From: Karstenula rhodostoma CBS 690.94
Lineage: Eukaryota > Ascomycota > Dothideomycetes > Pleosporales > Didymosphaeriaceae
Reading direction: 5' to 3'
NCBI GenBank assembly: GCA_010093485.1
Contig: MU001494.1
Span: forward strand, 64,758-128,757
Length of the DNA stretch: 64,000 bases
Shown here: piece by piece, positions 43,980 to 55,458 of the stretch
How positions within the stretch are numbered: the stretch's first letter is position 1
Layout: every line of letters starts with the position of its first letter
Notes under the pieces: generated by a model
What the model was told of the DNA's origin: nothing
Seen by the model: only the letters and a program-made list of their open reading frames with translations
The model's database searches: none
Position numbers and translations under genes: made by a program

Positions 43980-45977
43980 ATGGAAAACTCGATGTACCCT
44001 CAAGAGCATGCGGCTCCCTCTCGCCGTCCCGTCATCGAACACGCAACCACTTCGTTCTCTGATCCCACAACCATAAAGAAAAAGCTGGACATTCCACAAA
44101 GAATTGAAAGAAAATTCGCTCGCCTCAATGCATCCGAAAACCCTCTTCGTCGCTGGTCGCTCGAACTTGCATGCTGGACAGTCAGTGCTGTATGCATGGG
44201 TTCTACCATAGGCATCCTTGCCTATATGAAAGATCAACCATTATCACGATGCCCATCTGGCTTGACGGCTATCACAGTGTTGGCTAAGATCGCAGCGGCC
44301 ACACTGATAATCCCAACCTCGGAAGCTATCGGTCAATTGAAGTGGAACTGGTTCCAAGGACCTGCGTCAAAAGAGATGATAGATCTCGACATCTTCGACA
44401 AGGCTTCCCGTGGCGGCCCATGGGGATCCATGATGTTATTATTGCGCACTAAAGGCAAATCTTTAGCAGCAGTGGGAGCGATCCTCACTATTCTAATGCT
44501 TGCAATTGACACCTTCTTCCAACAGGTAGTTGAGCTACCGGAAGTATGGGTACTGCAAGGTAAAGCCTTTGTACCTGTGGTGACTCAGCTCAAGCGCGAA
44601 TCCCCACGTGCTTGGATGGCCGGAGTGGAAAACCTACAGGACGACTTATCGTTACGGGTTTTGCTGGATAAATTTTTCGTCGGCAACGGCTCGCGTCCCA
44701 TGCCTGCAGGAGAAGGATTCCAAGCCGAAATACCAGTGTCTTGTTCCACTGGCAACTGTGCCTGGCCCATGTACCACACACTTGGCGTCTGCAGCGCATG
44801 TACAGACGTCTCCCCCCTTATTAGCTACGCGTGTCTCTCATCGAAGATGGACTGGGTACGCAACATAAGTCGCGATCCCACTGGATCTATGTACCCTCTT
44901 GGAACCATGTGCGGCTATTTCATCAACGCGACAAGCGATTCCCCGGTCATGATGACAGGTTACACCACTGGTCCAAACGCGACTTATGCCGGACAAGCCC
45001 TCGTCGCTCGCGGTCTCCCTCTCGTTGATAGTGTCACCAGGACTACATTATTCGGCGGGACTATTCACTTTGGGCACATACGCAACCCAATCGAAGACTT
45101 CATCATTGCCGGAGTCGAGGACATTGAAAGCGCTTACGCCAATTCTACACCCTTTGCTCAAGAATGCGTTCTTTCTTGGTGTGTCAAAGCAATCAAATCA
45201 ACCTACTCTCTAGGGACCTACAAAGAGGAACTGGTCGAAAATTTCCTCAATTCCACAGCAGGACCGCATCCATGGCTGACTACATTGGCTGAAGACTCCG
45301 ATGATGGCCCCGTCTATGAATACTTCTATGCCGAAAATGTTACCATCCGTGTACCATCTGAGCCTGAAGAAGTAAGCTATGGCCTGGACAACGCGACCAT
45401 GCTACTCACTACCGCGACATTCGATAATGTGCTGCCTTTTTTCTCGACCGTAAATAATTCTTCGGATGTTGTTTCAACGAGATTGCGCTACTGGCGCGCG
45501 GGTGACACAGAGATGAGACCCGACATAAACCCATGGGTACCTTCCAACAACGTTACGCAGCACATTGAACGATTGGCTACAGCAGTGACCAACTTAATGC
45601 GATCATCTTCAGGGACCGAGTCAGCCTCTGGTGATGGCTATGCAAAAGAAGTCCACGTCCAGGTGCAATGGGCGTGGCTTACGTTCCCGCTATTACTCCT
45701 CGTCCTCAGTTTGTTGTTCCTTGTCCTCACTATTAGGCGGACTTCGATTGCAGGCGGTGATGCGGGTCTTTGGAAAAATTCCACGTTGCCGATCTTGATC
45801 TACAGCCTTCCCAAAGATGCACAACAGCTGTTGATAAGTGGAGGTGCTTTGGACAAACCCCAGGCCAAAAATACAAGAATAAAGTTTGCGACCAATACAG
45901 GATGGAGAGTTTCAGGTTATAGTTCTGCTCCTGTAACACCAGTCACAACACGCCATCCCCCACCGGGCTGGATCTAG
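43980..45977 (+). CDS. DUF3176-family membrane protein (intact copy)
   Basis: Single exon, 665 residues from the first ATG (MENSMYPQEHAAP). The frame opens earlier, but only with a TTG. Residues about 50-185 hold the DUF3176 pattern: RRWSLELACWTVSAVCMGSTIG (helix 1), LTAITVLAKIAAATLIIPTSEAIGQLKWNWF, FDKASRGGPWGSMMLLLRTKGKSLAAVGAIL (helix 3). A large extracytosolic region follows, with several N-glycosylation sequons and paired cysteines (CSTGNCAWPMYHTLGVCSAC). One C-terminal helix (AWLTFPLLLLVLSLLFLVLTIRR) is followed by a short cytosolic tail. The family is abundant in filamentous ascomycetes and its function is unknown. Two decayed copies lie just upstream. Confidence 0.85.
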   Translation: MENSMYPQEHAAPSRRPVIEHATTSFSDPTTIKKKLDIPQRIERKFARLNASENPLRRWSLELACWTVSAVCMGSTIGILAYMKDQPLSRCPSGLTAITVLAKIAAATLIIPTSEAIGQLKWNWFQGPASKEMIDLDIFDKASRGGPWGSMMLLLRTKGKSLAAVGAILTILMLAIDTFFQQVVELPEVWVLQGKAFVPVVTQLKRESPRAWMAGVENLQDDLSLRVLLDKFFVGNGSRPMPAGEGFQAEIPVSCSTGNCAWPMYHTLGVCSACTDVSPLISYACLSSKMDWVRNISRDPTGSMYPLGTMCGYFINATSDSPVMMTGYTTGPNATYAGQALVARGLPLVDSVTRTTLFGGTIHFGHIRNPIEDFIIAGVEDIESAYANSTPFAQECVLSWCVKAIKSTYSLGTYKEELVENFLNSTAGPHPWLTTLAEDSDDGPVYEYFYAENVTIRVPSEPEEVSYGLDNATMLLTTATFDNVLPFFSTVNNSSDVVSTRLRYWRAGDTEMRPDINPWVPSNNVTQHIERLATAVTNLMRSSSGTESASGDGYAKEVHVQVQWAWLTFPLLLLVLSLLFLVLTIRRTSIAGGDAGLWKNSTLPILIYSLPKDAQQLLISGGALDKPQAKNTRIKFATNTGWRVSGYSSAPVTPVTTRHPPPGWI

Positions 45978-46028
45978 AAGACGACCGACGCGTGGAACAA
46001 AAAATCCCCACATGGATGTCCTACTCCC

Positions 46029-47277
46029 TCAGTCCCACTCCGATTTCAACCCGTCGACCCCAACTGGCACCTCTCCCAAAGTCGTGATACGGAATCCTTG
46101 CCTTAGCCCTTCTGCTTCGTCGCTCACATCATAATCACTGATGGCAGTATGGGCAGTCACTCTGTTGTCCCACAGCGCCACTGTACGATCATCCCACTTC
46201 ACTCTGGCTTGTATATCTTGGCTCTGGGCGATGTGCTAGTCATCTGTTAGCCTCCGATATATGCCATCACTCATTAGCTACAGAGGGAACTCACCTTGAA
46301 AAGAAGCTTCAGGATAGCATCTGACTCCTCATCTTTCAATCCGACAATGCGCTTTGTGAATCCAGGATTCACAAAAAGAACCTTTTTCCCGGTGACCGGG
46401 TGCACCCGCACGATTGGATGGTAGCTTTTAACAGGATCCCGTCTCACAAAGTGCCCGTCGCGGGCGGCACGGTCAGCTTGTGGAAATCCGCTGTGCTCAG
46501 CGCGTAGCCCCTCGAGGAAACGCTTCAGAGGCTCAGACAGCCTATCGTAAGCTGCGGCCTGAGATGTCCAGCCTGTGTCCCCGCCAGTTGAGGGTACTTG
46601 TAGGAGAGTGAGCAATGTGATGCCGGGCGGCTGGTGTTCGTACGAAACGTCAGAGTGGTAGCCAGTTGTTGTGAGCTTGGAACTGGAGCTACCTAGGCGA
46701 TAGAGATTATCCTTGCCCAAATAGATTGAGTGAAACTCGATGTGATCTTTCACGTGGGCGCCAACGGGATGGACATGTAGTCTGCCAAAGTACTTTCCAA
46801 ACTCCTTCTGTTTTTCGGGACCAATGTCCTTGAAGTTTTGGTCACGGAAGACAACAACACCTCTTTCGGCTATGAGCAATGCAAGCTCGTCTTTCTGGAC
46901 GTTGGTTAGTTCAGACAGTTGAAGTCCTGTGATCTCGGTGCCAACGCGCGGTGTCAGCTTGTCGACTTTGATCTTCGTGTTTTCTTTCGATATCAAGTTT
47001 GGCTTGGTAGAGTCTGCGTGGCGGCCACGGTCATCGTGATCGAAAAGTGGCGTTGGCGGGAACTTGGTCGTGGTGTCGTATACAGGCAAGTATGCTGCGT
47101 ACTTCGCCTGATCGGAGATCAGTTTTTCTTTCTGCCAGACATGGAGAAAATGAGACGACATTGAAGTCGCGTCCGAAAACGTACCTCATTATGCACTTGA
47201 TCGCTGTAGGCGACGGCCAACTTAATTGGCTGACCGTCAGCGTTCGTCGCTTCCTGTAACTGGGTGACTGTTGCCAT
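46029..47277 (-). CDS. TauD/JLP1-type Fe(II)/alpha-ketoglutarate sulfonate dioxygenase
   Basis: Three exons: 47277-47185, 47131-46295, 46235-46029, with introns of 53 and 59 nt, giving 378 residues starting MATVTQLQEATNADG. The metal triad is visible: H190 and D192 in TTGYHSDVSYEHQPPG, and a distal His at about 339 in LWDNRVTAHTAISDY, with the alpha-ketoglutarate-binding Arg in LRQGFRIT. Family blocks GVVVFRDQNF and RLHVHPVGAH precede it. The closest described relatives are yeast Jlp1 and bacterial TauD. They hydroxylate sulfonates so that sulfite is released for sulfur assimilation. It is transcribed away from the MFS transporter gene through a shared 0.58-kb promoter. Other TauD-like substrates (sulfate esters, phenoxyacetates) cannot be excluded. 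Confidence 0.88.
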
Positions 47278-47856
47278 CTCGAGTTGTTTTACTAACACAG
47301 ATATTCAAGAACCGCAACTCTCTTACAGTGATAAAATAGGCAGCTTTATACTGCGAATGGAGACTTCTCGATATCTCCGGCTGGGCACTGCACGTTGTTG
47401 CTGGCGTGATCACGACATATCAACCCCGCAGGCACGCAAGTTAACGTCAAACAATCGCCATTCCATCTCGCAGATCGTCATCGCCACCTCTTTCCCTAGA
47501 AATACGATGAATTCGAAGTGTTAACTCCGCGGACCTTGTGGTGAACGATATCGGATAACTGAAGACACGCTGATCGCTTCCTAAATGGGACATGCGACAA
47601 GGCAGTGCCGTGTTGGCAAGAGCATTGCGAATAGTCACCTTGCCATTCGTAATAGCCAAGAAGGTTCATGTCTTGATAGCACGCTTGGTATGTGATGACC
47701 GCTCAAGATGGAGCGAACATGCAAAGGCATTGGCACTCAAGCTGCTTAGCCCCTGTAACAAGTATAAGAGGAGATTGTCACTCCTAATTACAGACGCACA
47801 CCCAGAGATCTGATTCAGACTGGGATATATCGTCGGGTATCTACACCTCATCCATC
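47278..47856. promoter_or_regulatory. Shared divergent promoter of dioxygenase and transporter
   Basis: 579 bp separate the two start codons. An A/T-rich block (GTGATAAAATAGGC) lies about 55 bp upstream of the dioxygenase start. No long frame. Confidence 0.5.
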
Positions 47857-49848
47857 ATGGCTGATCTCGAGAAGGACCTTGGCATATCAAACGCTGTGCA
47901 AAAGCAAAACACAGCCTCCGATGGTTCATTCCGTACTACTGACAGCAAAAACACGGCAAAAAAAGACCCAGCAGTGGTGGCTGCTCCACTTCGCATTGAG
48001 GAACCTCGTCCAACCCTCGCTTCTCTGTGGAAACGTCGTCAAAAGCCGGACCCGAACGCTATTGCGACTCAACCATCGGTGTATGATGATCCTGAGCAAG
48101 CCAAGTATTTCCAGCCTCTACCAACTTACGAGAACTTGCATCGGTTTGATCCCAACGAGGGTTGGACATGGGCTGAGGAACATGTACGTTATATTTTATT
48201 TTCCATTATATGCAGTTGCTAACAAGACAGAACGTTCTCAAGAAGATCGAATGGCGCGTGGCCGCCTGGGCTACCATAGCGTTTTTCGCACTGGACTTGG
48301 ACCGATCCAACATCTCGCAAGCGAACACAGATAACTTTCTGGATGATCTTGGCCTGACGACAAACGGTGAGCAACCACATTATCGCCTGCCCTTTACATT
48401 CAACATAGGCACGACTGACTCGCCCTAGACTACAATCTCGGCAACACAGTTTCGAAGACCGCATTTCTCCTCGCTGAACTTCCATCGCAGCTCATCAGCA
48501 AAAAGATCGGACCTGATCGATGGATCCCCACACAGATGATCCTCTGGTCGATAGTCGCAGCCAGTCAGTTCTGGCTGAAAGGGCGAAAGTCCTTCCTTGC
48601 GACTCGCGCTCTTCTTGCACTGCTTCAAGGTGGTTTTATCCCGGATGTAATCTTGTACATGGTATGCTTAGACTCAGTAACAACACAAATGTATCTCACT
48701 CTGACATGAACAGTCATACTTCTACAAAAGCACCGAGCTCCCCTTCCGCCTCGCAATCTTCTGGATGGCGAACCGTCTCACCGACGTCATCGCACCCCTC
48801 CTCGCCTATGGTCTACTCCGCCTACGCGACTACCATGGCTATGAAGGCTGGCGCTGGCTTTTCCTAATCGAGGGGATACTCACGCTGGCTATCGGCATCT
48901 GGTCCATCTTCATGATGGCACCCTCTCCCACACAGACCAAAGCCTGGTGGAGGCCCAAAGGCTGGTTTTCGGAGCGTGAAGAGAAGATTATGGTGAATCG
49001 TATCTTGCGCGATGATCCCAGCAAAGGCGACATGCATAACAGACAGGCAATTACGTTTGGTCTCTTATGGAAGAGCTTGTGCGATTTCGACTTGTGGCCG
49101 ATTTATGCGCTAGGGATTACATTTGGCATTCCAGCTGGACCAAGTGATCAGTATCTTACCTTGACTTTGAGGCAGTTGGGGTTCGACACGTTCAACTCTA
49201 ATTTGTTGAGTATCCCGGCACAGATTGGCACCACGGTCAATGTATTTCACACCTTCCAGATGCTGTTTGGTTGGCTAACTGGTTAGATGCTCATCTTCAC
49301 CTACATCTCCGAGAAGATCAACCAACGCTCCTTGATGGGCATCTTCGTCCAAGTCTGGTTCTTACCCTGCCTCGTAGCCATGGCCGTCCTTCCCGACAGC
49401 AGCTCACGTTGGAGCCGCTACGCCCTAGTCACAGTCCTACTATCTTACCCCTCTCCGCATCCAATGCAGGTCGGCTGGTGCAGTCGCAACTCGAACACAG
49501 TGCGCACGCGAACAGTCAGTGCGGCGTTGTACAACATGAGCGTGCAACTGCAGGCCATCATTTACTCAAACATCTACCAAGATGACGATAAGCCTCTTTG
49601 TCAGTGCTTGGCCTTTTTGCTGCTTTGGTTTCTTGCTGACTTCAGTAGATCGTCGTGGGAATAAGGTTCTGGTCGGGATCTGTGTTCTCAATATGTTCAT
49701 CTATGCGTTCAACAAGGTCTACTATATCTGGCGAAATAAGCAAAGAGACCGCAAATGGAATGCACTTACGGCGGAGGAGAAGGTGGAGTATCTGGACACG
49801 ACTACCGCGGAAGGGAGCAAGCGCTTGGACTTCAGATTTGCACATTGA
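47857..49848 (+). CDS. MFS transporter, Dal5/anion:cation symporter family
   Basis: Six exons: 47857-48183, 48231-48366, 48429-48661, 48714-49241, 49287-49599, 49649-49848, with introns 45-62 nt, giving 578 residues. A long cytosolic N-terminus precedes [25 protein letters not shown], the classic first helix of the allantoate/nicotinate (Dal5) family. The helix 4-5 region [22 protein letters not shown] follows, then [16 protein letters not shown] and the central loop [48 protein letters not shown] lies near helix 11. The last join gives DDKPLYRRGNK, the family wording, so the acceptor after CAGTAG is preferred. Dal5-family carriers import organic anions such as allantoate, pantothenate, nicotinate and, in yeast Soa1, sulfonates. 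Given its divergent dioxygenase partner, a sulfonate is the best guess. Confidence 0.88.
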
Positions 49849-49965
49849 GAACTTGCACCAGCTAATGGTGGGTAACGCAGACACGTACCACGGAATACTT
49901 GTTATTTTAAACTCCAGCGTCATACATGTTCAGTCGCTTATTCATACCAACAACAAAGTCTCCGC

Positions 49966-51000
49966 TCATAATTTAGCATTCTCCTCCGGATCTGAAACCT
50001 TGATAACAATCTTTCCATACACCTTCCTTGCCTCCAAATCTCCCAACGCCCTACCGACATCATCCAAGCCCCGGTAATTACCGTACAAGATAGGCTTCAG
50101 CTTCCCACTCTCCATCATCCCCACATATCCCTTCCATATCTCCTCCAACACCCCCGGCTCCCGCCGCCCGCTTTCCCCAAACCTATACCCCGTAACCGTC
50201 GCCGACTTAAGAAGCAGCTTATCCATCTTCACGCCCTCCATGACGCCCTTCCTCGCCGCGAACCCCAGCACGACAACCCGCCCCCCATACGCCAGACACC
50301 GAAGCGCATCATCCACCATCCCGGTATTATCCAACACAACATCCACCCCCCGCCCCTCTGTAGCCTTCTTGACCTCCCCAACCCACTTCCCTCCCCCATC
50401 AAGCACAACCACCCCATCAACGCCCCCATCCCTCCGCATCACCCCAGCCTTGCCCTCGTCCCCCGTGAGCGCAAAAACCCGCGCCCCAACCGCCGTCGCA
50501 ACTGCACAACACGCGCTCCCCAGCCCCCCGCTCGCCCCACTGACCAGCACCGTCTCTCCAGCTCGGACTCTCGCCACATGCACCACAGCCGCGTAGCTCA
50601 CCGCCTGCCCCGCCATCGCGCAGGCAGCCGCGCTGCTCACGCCCACGGGCACCTTGCGCACCGCCGAAGCCGTCACAGCTACGTACTCCGCGAACGCGCC
50701 GATGCTCGCGCCGAACACGCGGTCGCCTCGCTGCAGCCCGCCCGTGGACGCAGCGGGATGGATGGCTGCGACTACGCCTGCGAAGTCGTAGCCGAGGACG
50801 AAGGGGGGGTGGCACCAGCCGCGTTTGGCGTTGTTATTCTGGTGCGCGCCCTGTGCGTGGAGGAGGTCTGCGTGCTGGGGGCTGCAGTGGGTGATGCGGA
50901 TGAGGAGGGGTGTGGAAGGGGAGGGGCGGGGTGTGGGGACTGTGGTTGGGAGGAGGGTGGAGGGGGTGGAGGTGTAGGATTGGATGTTGATTGCTTTCAT
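49966..51000 (-). CDS. Quinone oxidoreductase-like MDR-family dehydrogenase
   Basis: Single exon, 344 residues. The N-terminal GroES-like fold contains PFVLGYDFAGVVAAIHP and GDRVFGASIGAFAEYVAV. The Rossmann region shows GETVLVSGASGGLGSACCAVATAVGARVFALTG (a GxxGGLG-type NADPH loop), then VDVVLDNTGMVDDALRCLAYGGRVVVLGFAA and the C-terminal KPILYGNYRGLDDVGRALGDLEARKVYGKIVI. No structural zinc cysteines are present, so it is the zinc-free quinone-oxidoreductase branch. Probably an NADPH-dependent reductase of quinones or enones; substrate unknown. It converges on the transporter gene, and its C-rich codon use creates a long opposite-strand shadow frame. Confidence 0.88.
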   Translation of the reverse strand: MKAINIQSYTSTPSTLLPTTVPTPRPSPSTPLLIRITHCSPQHADLLHAQGAHQNNNAKRGWCHPPFVLGYDFAGVVAAIHPAASTGGLQRGDRVFGASIGAFAEYVAVTASAVRKVPVGVSSAAACAMAGQAVSYAAVVHVARVRAGETVLVSGASGGLGSACCAVATAVGARVFALTGDEGKAGVMRRDGGVDGVVVLDGGGKWVGEVKKATEGRGVDVVLDNTGMVDDALRCLAYGGRVVVLGFAARKGVMEGVKMDKLLLKSATVTGYRFGESGRREPGVLEEIWKGYVGMMESGKLKPILYGNYRGLDDVGRALGDLEARKVYGKIVIKVSDPEENAKL

Positions 51001-52056
51001 CGTTGGAGAGGGAGGGCCAGATTTTGATTAAGAGAGGTGAAGGGTTGCAGGTGGGTGTTTCACATTGCGAGGTTTTGCTGTGTTGGGGATATAGGGTAAT
51101 GGTGGAGAGTTGTAGGCGGTGGGCCGTGTACCATGACCTCGGGATGCCGAGTAAGAGGGGCCGAGGCGGGATGCCAGCCAATCAGCTACGAGCACTGAAC
51201 GTTTCTGTCTGCGCATGCGATTCAATTTGCGTCTGTATCATGGCAGTATTTCGAATTAATAACAGTAGGATAGAGTAGTCTCGCACGCTTCCTTCTTTCC
51301 CGTTGATGTTTTGTTAATATCGCTGGCGCCATGAAAATATCCTTCTGTCTCCGGAAAATCGACTTCCGAGAGATAGTAGAACACATAGCCACTCTTCGAA
51401 CAGAGTCTACTCCCTCGACCAACCCTGTCTTGCAACATCCACAACCATAAACTTTCCGGCACCGTTTATCGGATCTAGCGAGTAAATATAAAATCTTGCT
51501 CGGGTCGTTTACTGCGTATGAGCCATACTCGTACATCCTCTCGCTGGCCAGCAACGCACCACCCCAAAGGCCGACAATCACGCCGCCTTGAAAAAGGAGA
51601 TATTCCTTCAACCCTGCTTCTAGGCCGCCTCGGGGACAAAGGTAAGCAAGTGAACGATTCTCGCAATCCATACGCATGCTACAAAAGTTCCTCGGATCAA
51701 GCAAAGAAGACAGCACATCCCCACGCAGGTGTGTAGATTCATATCTATATACTCATAACCCCTTTGTTCGTGCATTGGCAAAGCACAACGCACCTTTTTG
51801 TCCCCCCTACTTCATTGAGTCACCCTACCTCATAGTGAATCTCTATAATATATACTCATAATCGTAATCGTAATCATATCTATAATTTTTGTGTTATATT
51901 TTGAGATGCTCCTGTCCAGCAAGAGCAAAACCCACAAACAACCGCAGTCTTCTTCTTCCCAGGCCCGTCTCGTGCAACCATCAAAGAAAGAAATTCTCGG
52001 AGAAAAAAAAAAAAGTCGTACCTCAAGTGGGTAACGATGGCGACACAGCGCATGCT
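51001..52056. other. Spacer with dispersed repeat
   Basis: Promoter of the MDR gene on the left, tyrosinase 3' end on the right. A/T-rich near 51840-51910. A minus-strand frame (51222-51716) has no support. Confidence 0.5.
51803..51850 (-). repeat. Dispersed repeat, copy 2 of family B (inverted)
   Basis: The complement reads TAGAGATTCACTATGAGGTA and on to AATGAAGTAGGGG, matching 41892-41938 with about two mismatches. Confidence 0.75.
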
Positions 52057-54472
52057 TCATGCAGTCGGTGCTGGCACGAACACCGTGACCTCCTCAACAA
52101 CCGTGACGATCCTCGCGATTTCCTCACCAGAGTCCAACGTCACGACCTCCACAGCCTCGCCAGGGCCAGGCGTCACGCTGCCGACGGCGGTGGTAACGGG
52201 CGTCGCAGTCTCAGCCTCTTTCAAGCTCGCAGAGCCTGTTTCAGCTGGCTCGGCGCCTGCCGTAACCGTAACAACGACCGTGACGACGTGCGTTACGACT
52301 TGGCCATTTGGCAATGTAGTGACTTCGACAGCCTCCCCAGGACCGGCCGTCACGCTGCTATGGGGTGCAGCAGAAGTCGTAGTCTCAGCGATTTGGTTAA
52401 CGGCGCTAGAAACAGCCGCCTCGTCGGCGTTGCTCCAGTGCCATGTGCCACTGGTGGCGTTCCAGCCATCAGTGTTGCCAGCAAGCGGGGCACCAGTCGC
52501 GCTCTTGGGCGGATTTCCGTGGATCTCGGGTTTGAATGCTTTCGAGCCAGTCCACTCCGGTACGTCTGTATCGTTCTTTGGTATTGAAATCGGTATGTTG
52601 AATACAGTCACATTCAAGCCCTTGGGGGGCGACGAGCGCGGGATCTCGGTGTAATCGAGCGCTTGGATACGCCAGTGGAAATTCTTCTCGAGGAAGGCCG
52701 AGACGGCTTCGTCGGTCAAGCTAGTCAGCTCGCCAGCTTGGAACTTCTTGTACAGCTTCTCGGTCAGGGACACAGTGGATGTGAACGTTATGTTAGAGCT
52801 CATGCGTGGAGAAGATGCCGTTGCCACCTGACCGATGTAATTTGGATCGGTGGCCCACTGCGTGGGATCGGAGCTTGGCTCGCCCAAAAAGCAGCGTACG
52901 GAGTAAGATACCTGGATGTCGGCGGGCATCTTGACTTGGGCATTCCAATCAGTCGCTTTCGCGCTGCTGTTGGTAGCCGCGCCGGAAGAACCGTCGGTAG
53001 AGTTGTTGCTGTCAAGACCCTGGGTTTGGGGCTTGTAGAGCTTGTTGATGGTACTAGTGAGCGTGGTGTTAGAAGGGTTGTCAGCCAGCTCCGGGTAGGT
53101 ATAGCCGAACGAAGTCCAGTTGCGAATGAGGTTGGATGTCCATATATCGCCGTTGGCATTCATGTGGAAAGGTTCGAGCGGAGAATTGGCACCTTGGATG
53201 CTGTTCACTTCATAGTAGTACGTTGCTTTGTACTGAGACGCTGCTTGGACCCAGGTGTCCGGATATCGGTATTGGTAGATCGCCATAAGGCGGTCCATTT
53301 GACTGGAACTGGTTAGCGGTTGATCTCGAGAGGATTACTTGTTACAGTCGGGTACTTCGCATACCAATGGTGAAACCAGAACACAGGATCATAAGCAGAT
53401 GCTTCCACGATTCCCATGTTGCCCATGCCGAACATATTGTGAAAACTGTTGTGTAGTACCTCCACACTCCCAATATCACTGCCACCAGCCGCGCTACTCC
53501 ATTCGTTGAATGACTGATAGGTAGTCAAGAGCTTGTAGAGCGTATCGCGATTGTCAGGCTGAGCTGTAGTGGCGCGCTCGTTAGCAACATCATTGCGGCT
53601 CGTTGCCGTTGGTGACGTTCCATTTTCAGGTAGACGGATCGTTGTGTTCCAGTCCTTGAATTCGTACTCGGCCTGTGACAATCAGCGTTTGCCTCCATGA
53701 TCAGATGGAGTGGGCTCGACCTACGAGCGCAGAAAAATCTTCATATTTCAAGGGATGGAAGCTGTACGCGTAGAGCGGGTTCGGAATCTCTCCTGAAGTG
53801 CCGTTTGGGTAAGTAACAGTAGCTGACTGGCTTCGAAGGGATGCTGGCATGACCCCTTCGGTGCTATTGCCCGGATTGAGGGCCCAGTCCCAGTATGGCA
53901 GACGAACGTGGCTCGCAACCGAGAGAGCTTTCTCTTGAGAATAACCCGCAGGATACTCAATAGCGATCTCCATGGCCTTCCTTTGGAGGACCTGTTCAAA
54001 GAGGGCGAGATATGGGCGGTGCCAAGGCAAGAAGACGCTGCTCCCATGAGGACAGTAGCCCATCAACCCTTCACCTGCTACCCCGTCCCATTGTACAAAG
54101 GGAGCTCCGTGTATTGCTATATTTGTTAGCATTGTGGTGTGATGCCATTCAAAGATCCCTACCTGCCACCTGGAAGTACGACGCCTTGTCGCTTTGATCC
54201 ATAGCTTGAAATCGCGCGAAGGCTTGTAAGAAGAGGTTCCACGTTTCTGCATCTTGTTCAAGCTCCCGAAGCTCCTGTCTTGGGTGTACTCCTGTTCCTT
54301 GCACCCCAACAACGGAGTAGTAGGACGATTCATCGGTCTTCTGAATGGCGGAGCAGCGTCCACCGACGGTGCTGTTGCTGGCGGTTCCATTGCTGAGAGT
54401 AACAGCTTGTGTGCTAGTAAGCAAAGAGAGTGAGGCGGTGATTCCGATGAGAGCAAAAGAGAATGACTTCAT
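52057..54472 (-). CDS. Secreted tyrosinase
   Basis: Four exons: 54472-54163, 54116-53725, 53672-53365, 53302-52057, with introns of 46-62 nt, giving 751 residues. A signal peptide (MKSFSFALIGITASLSLLTSTQAV) leads the protein. The CuA site is seen in AAIHGAPFVQWDG, CPHGSSVFLPWHRPYLALFEQ. CuB is seen in VLHNSFHNMFG and, across the last splice, FWFHHCQMDRLMAIYQYRYP. The copper domain is followed by a long C-terminal region with many N-glycosylation sequons and a repeat-like GPGEAVEV(V/T)TL segment that ends in a Val-rich, possibly GPI- or wall-associated tail. Tyrosinases oxidise monophenols to o-quinones in pigment formation. The C-terminal region could act as a shielding lid until cleaved, as in other fungal tyrosinases. 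Confidence 0.92.
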
Positions 54473-55458
54473 CGTGACCAGCCAGCCGGTAAGGAATGAA
54501 CGGAATCAATCTAGATCCCAGAGAAGCGAATGTGAAAGGATGAAAAATTGTAGTCTTCAAGACTGAACGAAAGGAAGGACGAGGCTGTGGCGTAACAAAA
54601 GCCATGATGCGAGACATGTATTTCTTATATGAATGTAAATTCGGATAATTGATTAGCATACGCATGCGCGCACCGCCTCGCTGTGGGTGTTTGAAAACCC
54701 GGGCGGCCCGCAGGCATGATTATGCAGGCAGGCTCGATTGACAGACATGGAAAAATTGAAAGCGTGCTCCTTGCACTCGAAACATGTTTAGTTCCTTCAA
54801 GTATATTAGTTGGATGGTCAGTCGACCAATCATCGACGCCGTTTCAGATTGTTTGTTCATGCTTTGGCCTGAGCGAGACCAACCGAGGAGTAGCAGCCTC
54901 GCATTTTGACAGTCGCGAGATACTCAAGGACAAAGAAGCTGCGTGAGCAAGTGAATTTGTCTCAAAGCTATGGACATTATAGATGGTGTCGAGGGAATTA
55001 TTCGCTTCGTCTGACCTGGAGGTGGCCGACTAAGCTGAACCTGGACAAGCTAATGGTTGCAAAACGACCGTCAAGAGCAATGCTATCAAGAAGGTCATAT
55101 GCCTAGTCTGTCCGACGAAGAGCCAAGGTGTGGAGCGGTATCGATAGAAGTGAGATAGAAGGGTGATAGCACGGACCACCGTCGACTGCGCACGGATGAG
55201 CAGGTGTCTCGCAAGCCGTTCATCCCCAGTGGAGGCCACTGAAATTTCCGGTGATGTCACAAGACCCTTGGTCGCACCACGAGTGCTTTTACTGTGAAGA
55301 GCGTAGAGCCGCGGCGGCGGTCTATCGGCACGTGCTGATTGCTAACCGTGAAACGAAACGGCATGCAAGTTCCGAGCAAGAGTGCACGGTCTTCTCGAGC
55401 GCAACAGAAAACGATGTCGATAGCCCTGGATAGTCGAGGAGCATGTGCCGGTATATCC
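54473..55458. other. Spacer, no gene seen
   Basis: Tyrosinase promoter on the left and the 3' end of the OB-fold gene on the right. Short frames only. Confidence 0.5.

Noticed and set aside
50578..51027. Plus-strand frame of 149 codons
   Set aside because: Antisense to the MDR dehydrogenase whose C-rich codons keep the opposite strand open.
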